64,000 bases of DNA from Bacteroides sp. (GCA_015060705.1 SUXY01000004.1:1-64000), one strand, 5' to 3'. Positions 1 through 10,139 are shown, counted from the first letter of the stretch. Program-made: numbers and translations. The notes: a model not told the origin generated them from the sequence alone.

Positions 1-2093
1 TTCTTGTTGTTTACCAACCAGTTACCACCTTGGTTAGTATAACCCAATTTCGGATAGAACGGATACCAGTTGTTAGTATTCTGGTTACCCAATTCACCCC
101 AAGATGCACGGAGCTTCAATGTGTTCACTACATCTGCATAATCTTCCCAGAATGCTTCCTGAGCAATGTTCCAACCTGCAGAGAATGATGGGAACACGTT
201 CCAGCGGTTGTCTGCCAAATAACGAGAAGAACCGTCGTAACGGAAGTTAGCTTCTACCAAGTAACGTCCCAAGTAGTCATAGTTCAAACGACCGAAGAAA
301 CCAGCAGTAGTCCACTTCTGATAGTCACCACCCAAAGTCGGGTCTGTATTGGTTGTATTCAAAGTCGGAAGACCTGCCATGATACCGTAGCGCTGTGCCC
401 ACATACCGCGTGAAGAATACCATTCGCTCTGGAAACCGGCCATAATCTTGAAGTTATGATCCTTAATAGACTTGCTGTATTCAGCAAAAATACTTGGAGC
501 AAAGAAGTTAGACTTCGTATTCTGTTCGTATACTGCGCTATTGCTGTTGATGTCAACGTATGGTTCGTTGTCACAATTGTAAGCATATACGGTCTTATAA
601 TCACGATGACGATGGTAGTTTTCAATACGATAGTTCAATTCCGCATTAATCAACAAGCCTTCAATCGGAGTGATTTGGAATGACAACTGTTGAGCCATCA
701 CATCGTTTACAGTCTTGTAATCACCACCTTCCTTCAAACGGCCTACGTAAGATTCCGGCACATATTGACCGTTCGGGTCTGTTACAGGAACGATTGGCCA
801 GTAACGCATCACGTTGTGATAGAAGTTACCGTCGCTCTTCCATGCATTAGGAGCCTTATAGTCTGTACGTGTAAAACGCATCATATAGTTCATCTTGAGC
901 CACTTAGCCAAGTTTACAGTAATCTTGGAGTTGATACCATAACGGTCCTTGGTTTCATCAGCTTGCTTCAAGATACCCTTCAAGCCCATATAGTTGGCAG
1001 ACAAATAATATTTTACCTTTTCAGTACCACCGTTTACAGAAAGAGTGTGTTCTTGTGAGAATGAGTTACCAAAGTGTACATCCAACCAGTCGTTGTTACC
1101 CAACGGCAAGATGTCTGTTACGTCCCATACTTCCCAACGGTTACTGTTGTTCTTGAACATGGTAGTCATGCCTGGGTTAGTCTGAGCCTGCTTGATTTGT
1201 TGCAACTTAGCTTCAGGGAACCATACGCCCGAACCCGAATTGACAGAAGCAGTATTCATCACCTGTGCCCAAGTGTAAGAATCCACCATTTCCGGCATGT
1301 TCAACGGAGAGTTGAAACGGAATGAGTTGTTGTAGTTGACAGAAGTCTTACCTTCCTTACCGCTCTTGGTTGTTACCAATACAACACCACCGGCAGCACG
1401 AGAACCGTAGATAGAAGAAGCAGAAGCATCCTTCAATACAGAAATATTGTCCACATCCTGTGGGTTCAAAGCATCCAAGTCACCTTCCATACCGTCAATC
1501 AAAACCAACGGCTTCACCTTTGCTGCTGAAGAAATAGAACCAGCACCACGGATGTTGAAATCCTTGCTTGAATCCAAAGAACCAGAAGTAGTAGTAAAGT
1601 TCATACCCGGTACCACCCCCTGAAGAGCATCAGTTACTGAGTTTACCGGACGGGCAGCGATTTCCTTAGAGCCTACAGCTGTTACGGCACCTGTCAAGTT
1701 CACCTTCTTCTGAGTACCGAAACCTACGACTACGACTTCTTCCAAAGTCTGTGTGTCTTCCGCCAAAATAACGTTCAAAGGCTGACCATTCCATACCACT
1801 TCTTGAGTCACATAACCCACGAAAGAGATTTCAATAACGTCACCTTTCTTTACACCCGGCAAAGAGAAATTACCGTCAAAGTCGGTAATTGTACCGTTTG
1901 TAGTGCCTTTCACGATTACAGATGCACCGATTACTGTTTCACCCAGAGCATCCTTCACAACGCCGGTTGCAGTTTCATCCTGTTGAATGTTTTCTACACC
2001 AGCTACGTCTTTCACAGGTATCGCATTTGCCACTCCACCGTACATCGATGCAAGAAACAGAAGCGCACCCACTGATCTTAGAGGTTTTAACAT
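1..2093 (-). CDS. SusC/RagA-family TonB-linked outer membrane protein, truncated by the window edge (N-terminal part only)
   Basis: Minus-strand translation from 2093: MLKPLRSVGALLFLASMYGG..., carboxypeptidase-like domain (GVVKDALGETVIGASVIVKGTTNGTITDFDGNF) then TonB plug (LEEVVVVGFGTQKKVNLTGAV...VLKDASASSIYGSRAAGGVVLVTTK). Absent from the ORF track because it has no stop inside the window. Confidence 0.95.
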   Translation of the reverse strand, partial: MLKPLRSVGALLFLASMYGGVANAIPVKDVAGVENIQQDETATGVVKDALGETVIGASVIVKGTTNGTITDFDGNFSLPGVKKGDVIEISFVGYVTQEVVWNGQPLNVILAEDTQTLEEVVVVGFGTQKKVNLTGAVTAVGSKEIAARPVNSVTDALQGVVPGMNFTTTSGSLDSSKDFNIRGAGSISSAAKVKPLVLIDGMEGDLDALNPQDVDNISVLKDASASSIYGSRAAGGVVLVTTKSGKEGKTSVNYNNSFRFNSPLNMPEMVDSYTWAQVMNTASVNSGSGVWFPEAKLQQIKQAQTNPGMTTMFKNNSNRWEVWDVTDILPLGNNDWLDVHFGNSFSQEHTLSVNGGTEKVKYYLSANYMGLKGILKQADETKDRYGINSKITVNLAKWLKMNYMMRFTRTDYKAPNAWKSDGNFYHNVMRYWPIVPVTDPNGQYVPESYVGRLKEGGDYKTVNDVMAQQLSFQITPIEGLLINAELNYRIENYHRHRDYKTVYAYNCDNEPYVDINSNSAVYEQNTKSNFFAPSIFAEYSKSIKDHNFKIMAGFQSEWYSSRGMWAQRYGIMAGLPTLNTTNTDPTLGGDYQKWTTAGFFGRLNYDYLGRYLVEANFRYDGSSRYLADNRWNVFPSFSAGWNIAQEAFWEDYADVVNTLKLRASWGELGNQNTNNWYPFYPKLGYTNQGGNWLVNNK

Positions 2094-2167
2094 AACAAAT
2101 TAGTTTAAATTTATAAAAGGTTTAATACCATTTCTTAGTTCTTCATGTACTAGGTACTATCAGTGGG

Positions 2168-2175
2168 CAAAAATA
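2168..2175 (-). promoter_or_regulatory. Bacteroides-type -7 box (TATTTTTG) upstream of the SusC-like gene
   Basis: CAAAAATA on + = TATTTTTG on -, about 75 nt upstream of the start codon; matches TAnnTTTG. Confidence 0.5.
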
Positions 2176-2312
2176 TTAGAATTCTTGAATATATGCAAAT
2201 TATTGTGAAGTTAATTTCCGGAGACTAACCTATTTACCCTTTAAACACAAGCATTTACCGATTTTTCATGCAAATTAGTCGAAAAAGTGGCAAAGTCCAT
2301 GAAGAACTTTGC

Positions 2313-3602
2313 CTATCGTCCCAACCACACTTCAGGATTGAGTTTTGTTGTTTCTTTTCGGAGTTGGAAATGCAAAATCGGATTGCCGGACGCATCGGCA
2401 TGAACCGTTCCTATTTCTTGGCGAGTCGTTACCTTGGCACCTTTAGTTACTACCACAGTAGAAAGATTACAATAAACAGAAATATAATTGCCATGGCGAA
2501 CCAACACATTGTTCAAACCATTGTATTTAAAGATAGCCGACACTTCACCGTCGAAGATGGCACGTGCCTTGGCCCCTGCCTTGCCACGGATATCAATGCC
2601 CTTGTTGTCCAAGCGGACATTCTTGGTTACAGCATATTGTCCGTATCGGCCTACAATGACATAAGGCCCCGTAATAGGCATCGGTAAAATACCCTTATTC
2701 TTTTCGAAAGTACCCGAAAGCTTCCGGTCTTCCGTATTCATGCGGAATTTGTCTACCGTACCCTTTACCGCCGGATTTTCAACTACTTTAGACTTATCTA
2801 TTGGCTTCGTGCCCTTCTTAGCCGCCTCTTCCTTCGCTTTCTTTCTAGCCTCTTCTTCTGCACGTTTGCGAGCTTTCTCAATTTCCTGTTCAATGAGACG
2901 ATCAATCTGCGCATTCAGCCTATTGGCCGAACGGCGTTTCTTGTTGATTTCATTCTGAATATTCCGCTGTTTACGCTTCAAACCATTAAGAATGGTTTGT
3001 TTGTCCTTTTCCTGCTTCTCCAACTTCTTCTTTTCAGCCTCCCCTTCCTGCAATAGCTTCTCCTTGGCTGAACGAGTCGTTTCCAGTTCCGTCTTCTTAG
3101 CTTCAACCTGCTTTTGTTTACGTTCTATCTCGATGGCTTGTAAGCGCTGATAATCCGCATACTCCCGCACATAACGTAAACGACGATAGGTTTGGCTGAG
3201 GTTTTCGGCCGAAAAGATAAACATCAGTTTTTCCTGGATGGACTTGTTGCGATACATATATTGTACGGAAGCGCCATATTTATCCTTTTTGTCTTTGAGT
3301 TCTCTTTGCAGTCCCCTCAATTGGCGTTGCAACGTATTGATTTCGTTGTTGAGGGATTGTACGTCGTTTTCAATGGAACGGATATATTTCTTGCGGTCTT
3401 CTATCTGCCCGTTGATTAAAGCCAAATTATCCAATTGACTCTTCACATCCTTTTTGGTGGAGCGCAACAAGGTTTCCGATGCTGCAATCTGTTGTTGCAG
3501 CTCGTTCCGTTGGTTTTCCAATTCCTGGATTTTCTTAGTGGTTTGCGCCGATGCATCCAACAAGAACAGACAGGTTAGACAAAGCAAGAGTATGTTTTTC
3601 AT
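2313..3602 (-). CDS. Murein hydrolase activator EnvC-like / M23-family peptidase with coiled coil
   Basis: Signal peptide MKNILLLCLTCLFLLDASAQ, long coiled coil, C-terminal LytM-like domain (GIDIRGKAGAKARAIFDGEVSAIFKYNGLNNVLVRHGNYISVYCNLS). Start trimmed to 3602 because the longer ORF start lies in the dispersed palindrome. Confidence 0.88.
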   Translation of the reverse strand: MKNILLLCLTCLFLLDASAQTTKKIQELENQRNELQQQIAASETLLRSTKKDVKSQLDNLALINGQIEDRKKYIRSIENDVQSLNNEINTLQRQLRGLQRELKDKKDKYGASVQYMYRNKSIQEKLMFIFSAENLSQTYRRLRYVREYADYQRLQAIEIERKQKQVEAKKTELETTRSAKEKLLQEGEAEKKKLEKQEKDKQTILNGLKRKQRNIQNEINKKRRSANRLNAQIDRLIEQEIEKARKRAEEEARKKAKEEAAKKGTKPIDKSKVVENPAVKGTVDKFRMNTEDRKLSGTFEKNKGILPMPITGPYVIVGRYGQYAVTKNVRLDNKGIDIRGKAGAKARAIFDGEVSAIFKYNGLNNVLVRHGNYISVYCNLSTVVVTKGAKVTTRQEIGTVHADASGNPILHFQLRKETTKLNPEVWLGR

Positions 3603-3614
3603 GTTCTTTCCTTT

Positions 3615-3704
3615 TGTCATTCAGAACGAAACGAAGTGTAGTGAAGAATCTCGGAAGCACCCACGTGTATGTTACCGAGATTCTTCGCTTCGCTCTGAAT
3701 GACA
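3615..3704. repeat. Dispersed ~90-bp palindromic element, copy 1
   Basis: TGTCATTCAGAACGAAACGAAGTGTAGTGAAGAATCTCGG ... CCGAGATTCTTCGCTTCGCTCTGAATGACA; second copy at 55067-55161. Confidence 0.85.
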
Positions 3705-3708
3705 TTTA

Positions 3709-4539
3709 CTATTTAATTAGCAGTTTTAAAATATCCCACAATTCAACCTTTTCATACTTGGAAGAGACTTCCGTATGTGTTTCCCAATCTGCGTCCGTAG
3801 ACAAGCGAGATAAGTTGAAGGCAGCTTTCACCGGTTTCTTTCCTCCTTCGAAAGCCAACTGCATCTCAGCAGGGAAAAGCTTCTGTTCCAACGTACGGAA
3901 GTTGTCGTATTTCCAACTCAATAAATAAGGAGTCCCCTCCAAACCTATACGACTTTCTTTCAACAAAGCTTCCGGCGCCTGCGTCAAGAATTGATAGCTG
4001 AATCGCTTAGCTCTTTTAACATCCAGCCAAACGCCTTGCACCTCCTGTTCTACCCTAAAGGCAGACACATCTCGAACCGTCAAATCCCCCTTCCCCGGCA
4101 AGAAAAGTTCGTTCAAGAACAAAGCCTGTAAGGTATGAAAATCCAAATCGGCATGCGCCAATGCTTTCACTTCGGCAAAAGACACTTGCACATAGCGTTT
4201 ATTCATTCGATCGATTACCAATACACCGTTCGGAGATATTTCGGCTCTAGCGACTTCAATACCTAAGAAAGGAGCAATGGATAGCTGAATGACCTCACCT
4301 TTCTTAATGCGAAGCGTTCCATTTACCCGGGTTGCACCTTTCCCTTCCAAGTCGACAGCCAATGACATTTTAGCGGTCAAAGCATTCCATCCCCCGGCAT
4401 GTTCAATCACGTCCTCCACATACTCCATTTCAGTCATTCCTTCGATGGAATGGGTCTTTTTCAACGACTTCGTAGAAGAGCAAGAAGCCATCAGTACGAC
4501 CATAAAAGTCCACCAAAACCATTTAACGCTCCGTTTCAT
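3709..4539 (-). CDS. DUF4292-type lipoprotein
   Basis: Lipobox-like N-terminus VLMASCSSTKSLKK; LolA/LolB-like body typical of DUF4292 proteins; overlaps the upstream TPR gene by 4 nt. Confidence 0.75.
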   Translation of the reverse strand: MKRSVKWFWWTFMVVLMASCSSTKSLKKTHSIEGMTEMEYVEDVIEHAGGWNALTAKMSLAVDLEGKGATRVNGTLRIKKGEVIQLSIAPFLGIEVARAEISPNGVLVIDRMNKRYVQVSFAEVKALAHADLDFHTLQALFLNELFLPGKGDLTVRDVSAFRVEQEVQGVWLDVKRAKRFSYQFLTQAPEALLKESRIGLEGTPYLLSWKYDNFRTLEQKLFPAEMQLAFEGGKKPVKAAFNLSRLSTDADWETHTEVSSKYEKVELWDILKLLIK

Positions 4540-6353
4540 TCTGCATAATATTTCTTGTTCGCAATCTTTTTCTTCAAACGCTTCAATTCCTTGGCATCAC
4601 GGGCTTCGTTCTCGTCATCCTTTGCCTCGTCCGCCAACTTCTCGGCTTTCTTCCAATACTCCAACGCCTTTTCTAGTTCCCCGTTATGGAAATAAATATC
4701 GCCACCATGTTCGACAACAACCGAACTGGCGTCACCTCCATTTTGCAAAGCCTGATCAATGTAGATACGAGCTTCCACATACTTACCTTTCTCGAACAAG
4801 ATCCAAGCATAAGTATCCAAATAGGTATTATTGGTAGGTTCCGCCTTAACGGTCTTATAGCTCATCTCCTCCGCCTTATCCAAGTCCTTCCGTTCTACCG
4901 ACAAGTAATAAGCATAATTGTTCAATGCACCGATATTGTCTGGTTTATACACCAAAGCCGAATCGTAGGCAGCATAAGCCTCAGCATTCATCTTTTTGAT
5001 GTGATACAAATCGCCCATGATGGAATAGAAATCAGAAGCCATGTTCTTGTCACTATCCGGTCCTACTTGTCGGACACCTTTCTTAAATACCTCCAAAGCC
5101 TCATCATGCTGCTTCTTCTGGTAATGAGCTATCCCCCAATAGTAATAGAATTCCAATGCTTCGGGCATATATTCCACAGCAGGTGCACACAAACGAATCA
5201 CCTCGTCCAAGTCTTCTTTGGAAATTGCAAAACTCAATAGTTGCAAACGAGCAGGCTTGTTTTCCGGATCAACATCCAACACTTGGCGAAGCACCGGTTT
5301 AGCCTCTTCATCCATACGTTTAGACAACAAATATTGCGCCGCCAGCATGGCTATATCAGCATTTTCCTGCTCCTGAGCCAACATGGAGTTGAACAATCCT
5401 ACAATCTTCGTACTATCACGGTCACCCCGTTCCGAACGCATAATCAGCTGACGCATTATGCTTACCTTTGTATTGCTCTCTACCTTCTGATTCAAAAGTA
5501 AAGAATCCAACTGTATACGATAAAGGCTATCCTCGCCCATCTTTTCGTAATAAGACGCCATAGAAAGCATGGCTGGAGCATATCCCGGTTCCTTTTCCAA
5601 CACCTGCTGATAAGTGGTATAAGCTTCTTCTTCCTTTCCATTTTCCATATACACATCGCCAAGCATCGTGAGATAACGCATCTCATACGGATATTCCTTT
5701 GCCAAATTTTCGATTTCAGCAAAAGCCTTTTCGTTGTTGTCCATCGCCAAATACATCCGGAATTTCTCCATACTGATTTGCTCCGATTTACCATCCAACT
5801 TTTCCAAACGATCAAGCGTATGAATTACTTTCTCGTAATCCTTATTCCGATTGTATAAATCCACAAGCGCAATCAAAGGCTCCAAGCGTGAAGGAAACTG
5901 AGAGACCATTCCTTCGATGACATCTATCCCCTTAGCTATCTCTCCTTTTCGCTGATAGTATCCTGCCAACGTTTCCTTATACCAATAATTATCCGGTGCA
6001 GCATGCATGGCTTTCAGTAAAAGCCGTTCGCCTTTCTCCGCTTGACCTAAATACATATAGAGCTTACCCAATTCGTATTGGGTTACCGCACTACCCGAAT
6101 CAATAGCCAAGCAATGGCTGTACATATCGAAAGCCGCATCCATCTCACCTTTCTCCTTCAAACGGACAGCTTCCAACAAATAGTTATTAAATTTTCGGCG
6201 TTCTTCCAATGTCAGCGGATCTACATCCACTTGAGCAAGCGTATTCTTCGATGGAATGGAGACTTTTCGAGAAGATCCACACGAGAAAAGAATGCTTGCC
6301 AAAAGCAAACATACACACCAGACTTGTATTCTTGTCAATTGTTTATGACTCAT
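4536..6353 (-). CDS. Tetratricopeptide repeat lipoprotein
   Basis: Start MSHKQLTRIQVWCVCLLLASILFSCGSSRK (lipobox) at 6353; many TPR motifs (e.g. YELGKLYMYLGQAEKGERLLLKAMHAAPDN). Confidence 0.88.
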   Translation of the reverse strand: MSHKQLTRIQVWCVCLLLASILFSCGSSRKVSIPSKNTLAQVDVDPLTLEERRKFNNYLLEAVRLKEKGEMDAAFDMYSHCLAIDSGSAVTQYELGKLYMYLGQAEKGERLLLKAMHAAPDNYWYKETLAGYYQRKGEIAKGIDVIEGMVSQFPSRLEPLIALVDLYNRNKDYEKVIHTLDRLEKLDGKSEQISMEKFRMYLAMDNNEKAFAEIENLAKEYPYEMRYLTMLGDVYMENGKEEEAYTTYQQVLEKEPGYAPAMLSMASYYEKMGEDSLYRIQLDSLLLNQKVESNTKVSIMRQLIMRSERGDRDSTKIVGLFNSMLAQEQENADIAMLAAQYLLSKRMDEEAKPVLRQVLDVDPENKPARLQLLSFAISKEDLDEVIRLCAPAVEYMPEALEFYYYWGIAHYQKKQHDEALEVFKKGVRQVGPDSDKNMASDFYSIMGDLYHIKKMNAEAYAAYDSALVYKPDNIGALNNYAYYLSVERKDLDKAEEMSYKTVKAEPTNNTYLDTYAWILFEKGKYVEARIYIDQALQNGGDASSVVVEHGGDIYFHNGELEKALEYWKKAEKLADEAKDDENEARDAKELKRLKKKIANKKYYAE

Positions 6354-6357
6354 TCGC

Positions 6358-6792
6358 TTATTTTTTACCCGTATGTCCGAAACCACCCGCACCCCGTTCG
6401 GTCTCATCCAAGACTTCCACTTCCTGCCATTCCGCCTGTTCATGACGAGCAATGACCATTTGTGCAATACGTTCACCATCTTCAATCACAAATTCCTCCG
6501 AGGAAAGGTTCACCAAGATAACACAAACCTCACCCCGATAGTCAGCATCTATCGTTCCCGGAGCATTCAATACACCTATCCCCTTCTTGATGGCCAAGCC
6601 ACTACGAGGACGAACTTGCGCTTCGAAGCCCTTTGGCAAGGCCATATAGATACCGGTTGGAACCAGACAACGCTGTAATGGCTTCAGCGTAATCGGCTCA
6701 TTCAAATTGGCACGAAGGTCCATTCCCGCCGATTGCTCAGTAGCATACTGCGGCAACGGATGTTTTGACTTATTGATGACTTGTACTTTCAT
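6358..6792 (-). CDS. dut: dUTP diphosphatase
   Basis: Motifs [40 protein letters not shown]. Confidence 0.97.
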   Translation of the reverse strand: MKVQVINKSKHPLPQYATEQSAGMDLRANLNEPITLKPLQRCLVPTGIYMALPKGFEAQVRPRSGLAIKKGIGVLNAPGTIDADYRGEVCVILVNLSSEEFVIEDGERIAQMVIARHEQAEWQEVEVLDETERGAGGFGHTGKK

Positions 6793-6891
6793 GATTTACT
6801 CAAAAATTGATTATAGAGTGCGAATTTACACATTTCAACTGATTTATCGATAGGTTTACCATTTTTTAAAAGGAAGTTTTATACTTTTGCA

Positions 6892-6899
6892 TGTATCTA
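6892..6899 (+). promoter_or_regulatory. -7 box TACTTTTG upstream of dgt
   Basis: Matches TAnnTTTG; ends 12 nt before the dgt start codon. Confidence 0.5.
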
Positions 6900-6910
6900 A
6901 ACATTGAATT

Positions 6911-8242
6911 ATGAATTGGCAACAACTAATATCCAACAAACGCTTCGGATTGGAAGAGATTCACGAGATGCGGAAAGACGACCGTTCGGAATTCCAACGA
7001 GACTTCGACCGCCTCATATTCTCTGCAGCTTTCCGCCGTTTGCAAAACAAGACACAGGTATTCCCGCTTCCGGGCAGCATCTTTGTACACAACCGGCTCA
7101 CCCATAGTCTGGAAGTGTCCTGCGTAGGACGCTCGCTAGGAGATTCAATTTCCAACCGATTATTGAGTAAGCACCCCGAACTAGTCGCCACGCATGTATC
7201 CGAAATTGGCGCCATTGTATCGGCTGCTTGTTTAGCTCACGACTTGGGGAATCCACCTTTCGGACACTCAGGCGAGAAAGCCATCTCTACCTACTTCTCA
7301 GAAGGCAAAGGGCTGGCACTTAAAGGGCAACTTTCTCCGATGGAATGGGAAGATTTGACACATTTCGAAGGGAATGCAAATGCTTTCCGATTGTTGACGC
7401 ACCAATTTCTAGGACGAAGAAAAGGAGGATTTGTCATGACTTATTCCACCTTGGCCTCTATCGTGAAATACCCTTATCCTTCCATCTTAGCCGGAAAGAA
7501 ATCCAAGTTCGGTTACTTTGTTTCCGAGATGGACGACTACTTAAAAATCGCTGAAGAACTTGGCATCAAACGCCTCAGCACTGAAGGAGAGGTCCCCCTT
7601 TACGCCCGCCATCCACTAGTATTTCTCGTAGAAGCCGCCGACGACATCTGCTACCAAATGATGGACATTGAAGACGCTTACAAACTGAAGCTTTTGACTC
7701 CAAGAGAAACCAAAGAACTCTATCAGCTTTTCTTGAGTGAAAAACAAAAAGCACGAGTGGACGAGGTCTTCCGTTTGGTTTCCGACGAGAACGAACAGAT
7801 TGCATATTTGCGAGCAACCGTCATCGGCATCCTGGTCAAAGAATGCACGAAAGTGTTTATGGAAAATGAGAACAGCATTTTGAAAGGTACTTTCGAAGGA
7901 GCACTTATCAAGCACATCAACGCACCATTAAACGAAGCCTATAAACGATGCACTCAAGTAGCCGTTGAGAAAATCTATCGGTCCCGAGATGTTCTCGACA
8001 TTGAATTGGCCGGTTTTCACGTGATTAGTACTCTATTAGAACTGATGATTGATGCTGTACAATCTCCGGACAAAGCCTATTCAGAACTACTCATCAATCG
8101 AGTATCCAGTCAATACGACATCAAGGCTCCTACATTATACGGCAAGATACAAGCCGTATTGGATTACATCTCTGGTATGACCGATGTCTACGCATTGGAC
8201 TTATATCGGAAAATTAAAGGAAATAGTTTACCAGCCGTATAA
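6911..8242 (+). CDS. dgt: Deoxyguanosinetriphosphate triphosphohydrolase (dGTPase, HD superfamily)
   Basis: RDFDRLIFSAAFRRLQNKTQVFPL...NRLTHSLEVS...AACLAHDLGNPPFGHSGE (HD motif). Confidence 0.95.
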   Translation: MNWQQLISNKRFGLEEIHEMRKDDRSEFQRDFDRLIFSAAFRRLQNKTQVFPLPGSIFVHNRLTHSLEVSCVGRSLGDSISNRLLSKHPELVATHVSEIGAIVSAACLAHDLGNPPFGHSGEKAISTYFSEGKGLALKGQLSPMEWEDLTHFEGNANAFRLLTHQFLGRRKGGFVMTYSTLASIVKYPYPSILAGKKSKFGYFVSEMDDYLKIAEELGIKRLSTEGEVPLYARHPLVFLVEAADDICYQMMDIEDAYKLKLLTPRETKELYQLFLSEKQKARVDEVFRLVSDENEQIAYLRATVIGILVKECTKVFMENENSILKGTFEGALIKHINAPLNEAYKRCTQVAVEKIYRSRDVLDIELAGFHVISTLLELMIDAVQSPDKAYSELLINRVSSQYDIKAPTLYGKIQAVLDYISGMTDVYALDLYRKIKGNSLPAV

Positions 8243-8288
8243 TAAAACAGAAGCGGATACGTATCCACGCATCCGCTTCTGTTTTATT
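8241..8288. terminator. Bidirectional intrinsic terminator
   Basis: AATAAAACAGAAGCGGAT-acgtatccacgc-ATCCGCTTCTGTTTTATT, perfect 18-bp arms between convergent genes. Confidence 0.9.
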
Positions 8289-8293
8289 ATCAC

Positions 8294-9277
8294 TTAGTAC
8301 TTCGAAATCACCGGATTAGCCCCCGAAGTAATCTTCAACGCTTCCGGATTCTGAGCCACAAACGACTCAATATGACGTAAACGCTTTTCTGCTAAAATTT
8401 CATCCACCGCTATTAAAATGCCGGTTTCCTCCACATCACCAAATCCATCGTTAATAGCCGTACCAAACATACGCATCGTTGGCGACAAGCCCATGTAAGC
8501 ATTTACCAATGGCGGAATATTATAACCCAACTTACGCACTTCCGCATTCAATATACGATAATCCTCCTTAAAAGAATCACAGCAGAAAACTTCTTCCAAC
8601 AAAGCTGGGTCAGTTTCCAATTGCAATGGGCATATTGGTGTAATCAACTGGTCATTATCCGGGAAATGCTTATTCAAGAAATACAGAATCATATCACGAC
8701 CTTGACGATGATAACTTGGATACATGGTCATCTTGCCAAAGAAATACTTCATGTTAGGTTTAATAACCGTCAATGCTCCCAAACCATCCCAAAGATTATC
8801 CAAAGCAAACAGCCCCTTGGAACCGGCACGACTAGACTGATACTCCAACGTAACAAACGAACGACCCAGTTCCACGGTATAAGGCAAGTATTCCTTCAAG
8901 AATTTTTCTGAAAAATCAAACATGTGAGAAGTGGCTAAAACAGGCTTACCATGTTCATCATATTCCACCTCATCGCCCAACAAGTAACGATAACCACCCA
9001 AAATCTCTTCCGCCTCTGGATTCCAAACCACCAACTGTTTGTAAGGATTAGGCATCACATCATATTCGTCGATGTCCATCGACTTACCTGTACCACCTCC
9101 TGCAGCACGGAAAGCGATTTCACGCAAGCGTCCGATTTCCTTCATGACATTAGGCGCATTATGAGCAGTCACCACATAAATTTCGTTGTGACTCTTATTC
9201 GTAAAGCGCAATCGTCTTTCTTGCGTCAATTCAGACTTTAGAACCTCCTTACTTATCGGAGCAATAATGTCTTCCAT
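8294..9277 (-). CDS. glsB: GNAT/hemolysin-like N-acyltransferase (GlsB-like, glycine lipid biosynthesis)
   Basis: Motifs EIGRLREIAFRAAGGGTGKSMDIDEYD, YTVELGRSFVTLEYQ, typical of OlsB/GlsB-type N-acyltransferases; adjacent to a PlsC-like acyltransferase. Confidence 0.7.
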   Translation of the reverse strand: MEDIIAPISKEVLKSELTQERRLRFTNKSHNEIYVVTAHNAPNVMKEIGRLREIAFRAAGGGTGKSMDIDEYDVMPNPYKQLVVWNPEAEEILGGYRYLLGDEVEYDEHGKPVLATSHMFDFSEKFLKEYLPYTVELGRSFVTLEYQSSRAGSKGLFALDNLWDGLGALTVIKPNMKYFFGKMTMYPSYHRQGRDMILYFLNKHFPDNDQLITPICPLQLETDPALLEEVFCCDSFKEDYRILNAEVRKLGYNIPPLVNAYMGLSPTMRMFGTAINDGFGDVEETGILIAVDEILAEKRLRHIESFVAQNPEALKITSGANPVISKY

Positions 9278-9300
9278 ATATCTGTACTCTTTTGTCCTAA

Positions 9301-10119
9301 TTATAATTTATACACCACATCCTGAACGAACTGCGCCCACTGCGCTGGAGTCTTCGACTTATCAAAAGTCTGCCAAGGAATAGGTTTCCCAATTGTCAAT
9401 TTAAATGTTTTATGGCGATTCTTCAACATTTCATCTGCCAAATAGAGCATCGCAATGTTTACTTTTATTCCCAAGAACTTGCAAATATTAGCCAAATTAT
9501 AGAAGAAATCTGAATTTCTTCCCTCAAAATGCAAAGGAACCACATCACGGTGTGTCTCAACACTCTTTGTCACAAAAGTCTTCTTCCACTCCAAATCCTT
9601 TATCACCCCATTCTGACGACGGGAACAAAGTCCAGCCGGGAACATTATCAAGTGATTGTCCGATTTAAAGCCAGCTTCTACCATCCGCGGAAAATCGCGC
9701 GACTGAGAGCCCGTTTTGTTAACCGGAATGCAAAGTGGAGCCAAGCCACGCAAGTTCATCAACAAATCATTGACCAAATAGCGAACATTACCATCATACT
9801 TCTTACCAAGAACATACCCCAAAGAAATACCATCCTGTCCTCCCAATGGATGATTGCAAACAAACGTACATCGACCTTCTTCCGGCAAATTTTCCATTCC
9901 TTCTACTTCCACCTTCGCATCCAGGAAAGTCATGCAAGCTTCCAAAAACTCTACACCAACCTTGTCTTTCGACTCACGCAAAAAAACATTCAGTTCATCT
10001 TGATGCACAATGCGCTTCAAATAGGACACCAAAAAGCCAGGAACGTACTTATACTTCGCTCCTAACTTCTCTTTAAGAATTCTTTCGATATCAATCAGGA
10101 AAAATGAATCGTCTGCCAT
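9301..10119 (-). CDS. glsA: PlsC-like O-acyltransferase (GlsA-like)
   Basis: CNHPLGGQDGISLG (HX4D-like motif variant), FPAGLCSRRQNG, FEGRNSDFFYNLA; paired with the GlsB-like gene. Confidence 0.68.
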   Translation of the reverse strand: MADDSFFLIDIERILKEKLGAKYKYVPGFLVSYLKRIVHQDELNVFLRESKDKVGVEFLEACMTFLDAKVEVEGMENLPEEGRCTFVCNHPLGGQDGISLGYVLGKKYDGNVRYLVNDLLMNLRGLAPLCIPVNKTGSQSRDFPRMVEAGFKSDNHLIMFPAGLCSRRQNGVIKDLEWKKTFVTKSVETHRDVVPLHFEGRNSDFFYNLANICKFLGIKVNIAMLYLADEMLKNRHKTFKLTIGKPIPWQTFDKSKTPAQWAQFVQDVVYKL

Positions 10120-10139
10120 TTTACTAAAACTTTTCCTTG

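Noticed and set aside
359-2075. Several small ORFs on both strands (359-625, 456-683, 690-1058, 1074-1325, 1803-2075)
   Set aside because: All lie within the truncated SusC-like gene on the minus strand, which the ORF track misses because its stop is outside the window.
3551-3928. 125-aa plus-strand ORF spanning the dispersed palindrome
   Set aside because: Overlaps the EnvC-like and DUF4292 genes on the opposite strand; created by repeat sequence.
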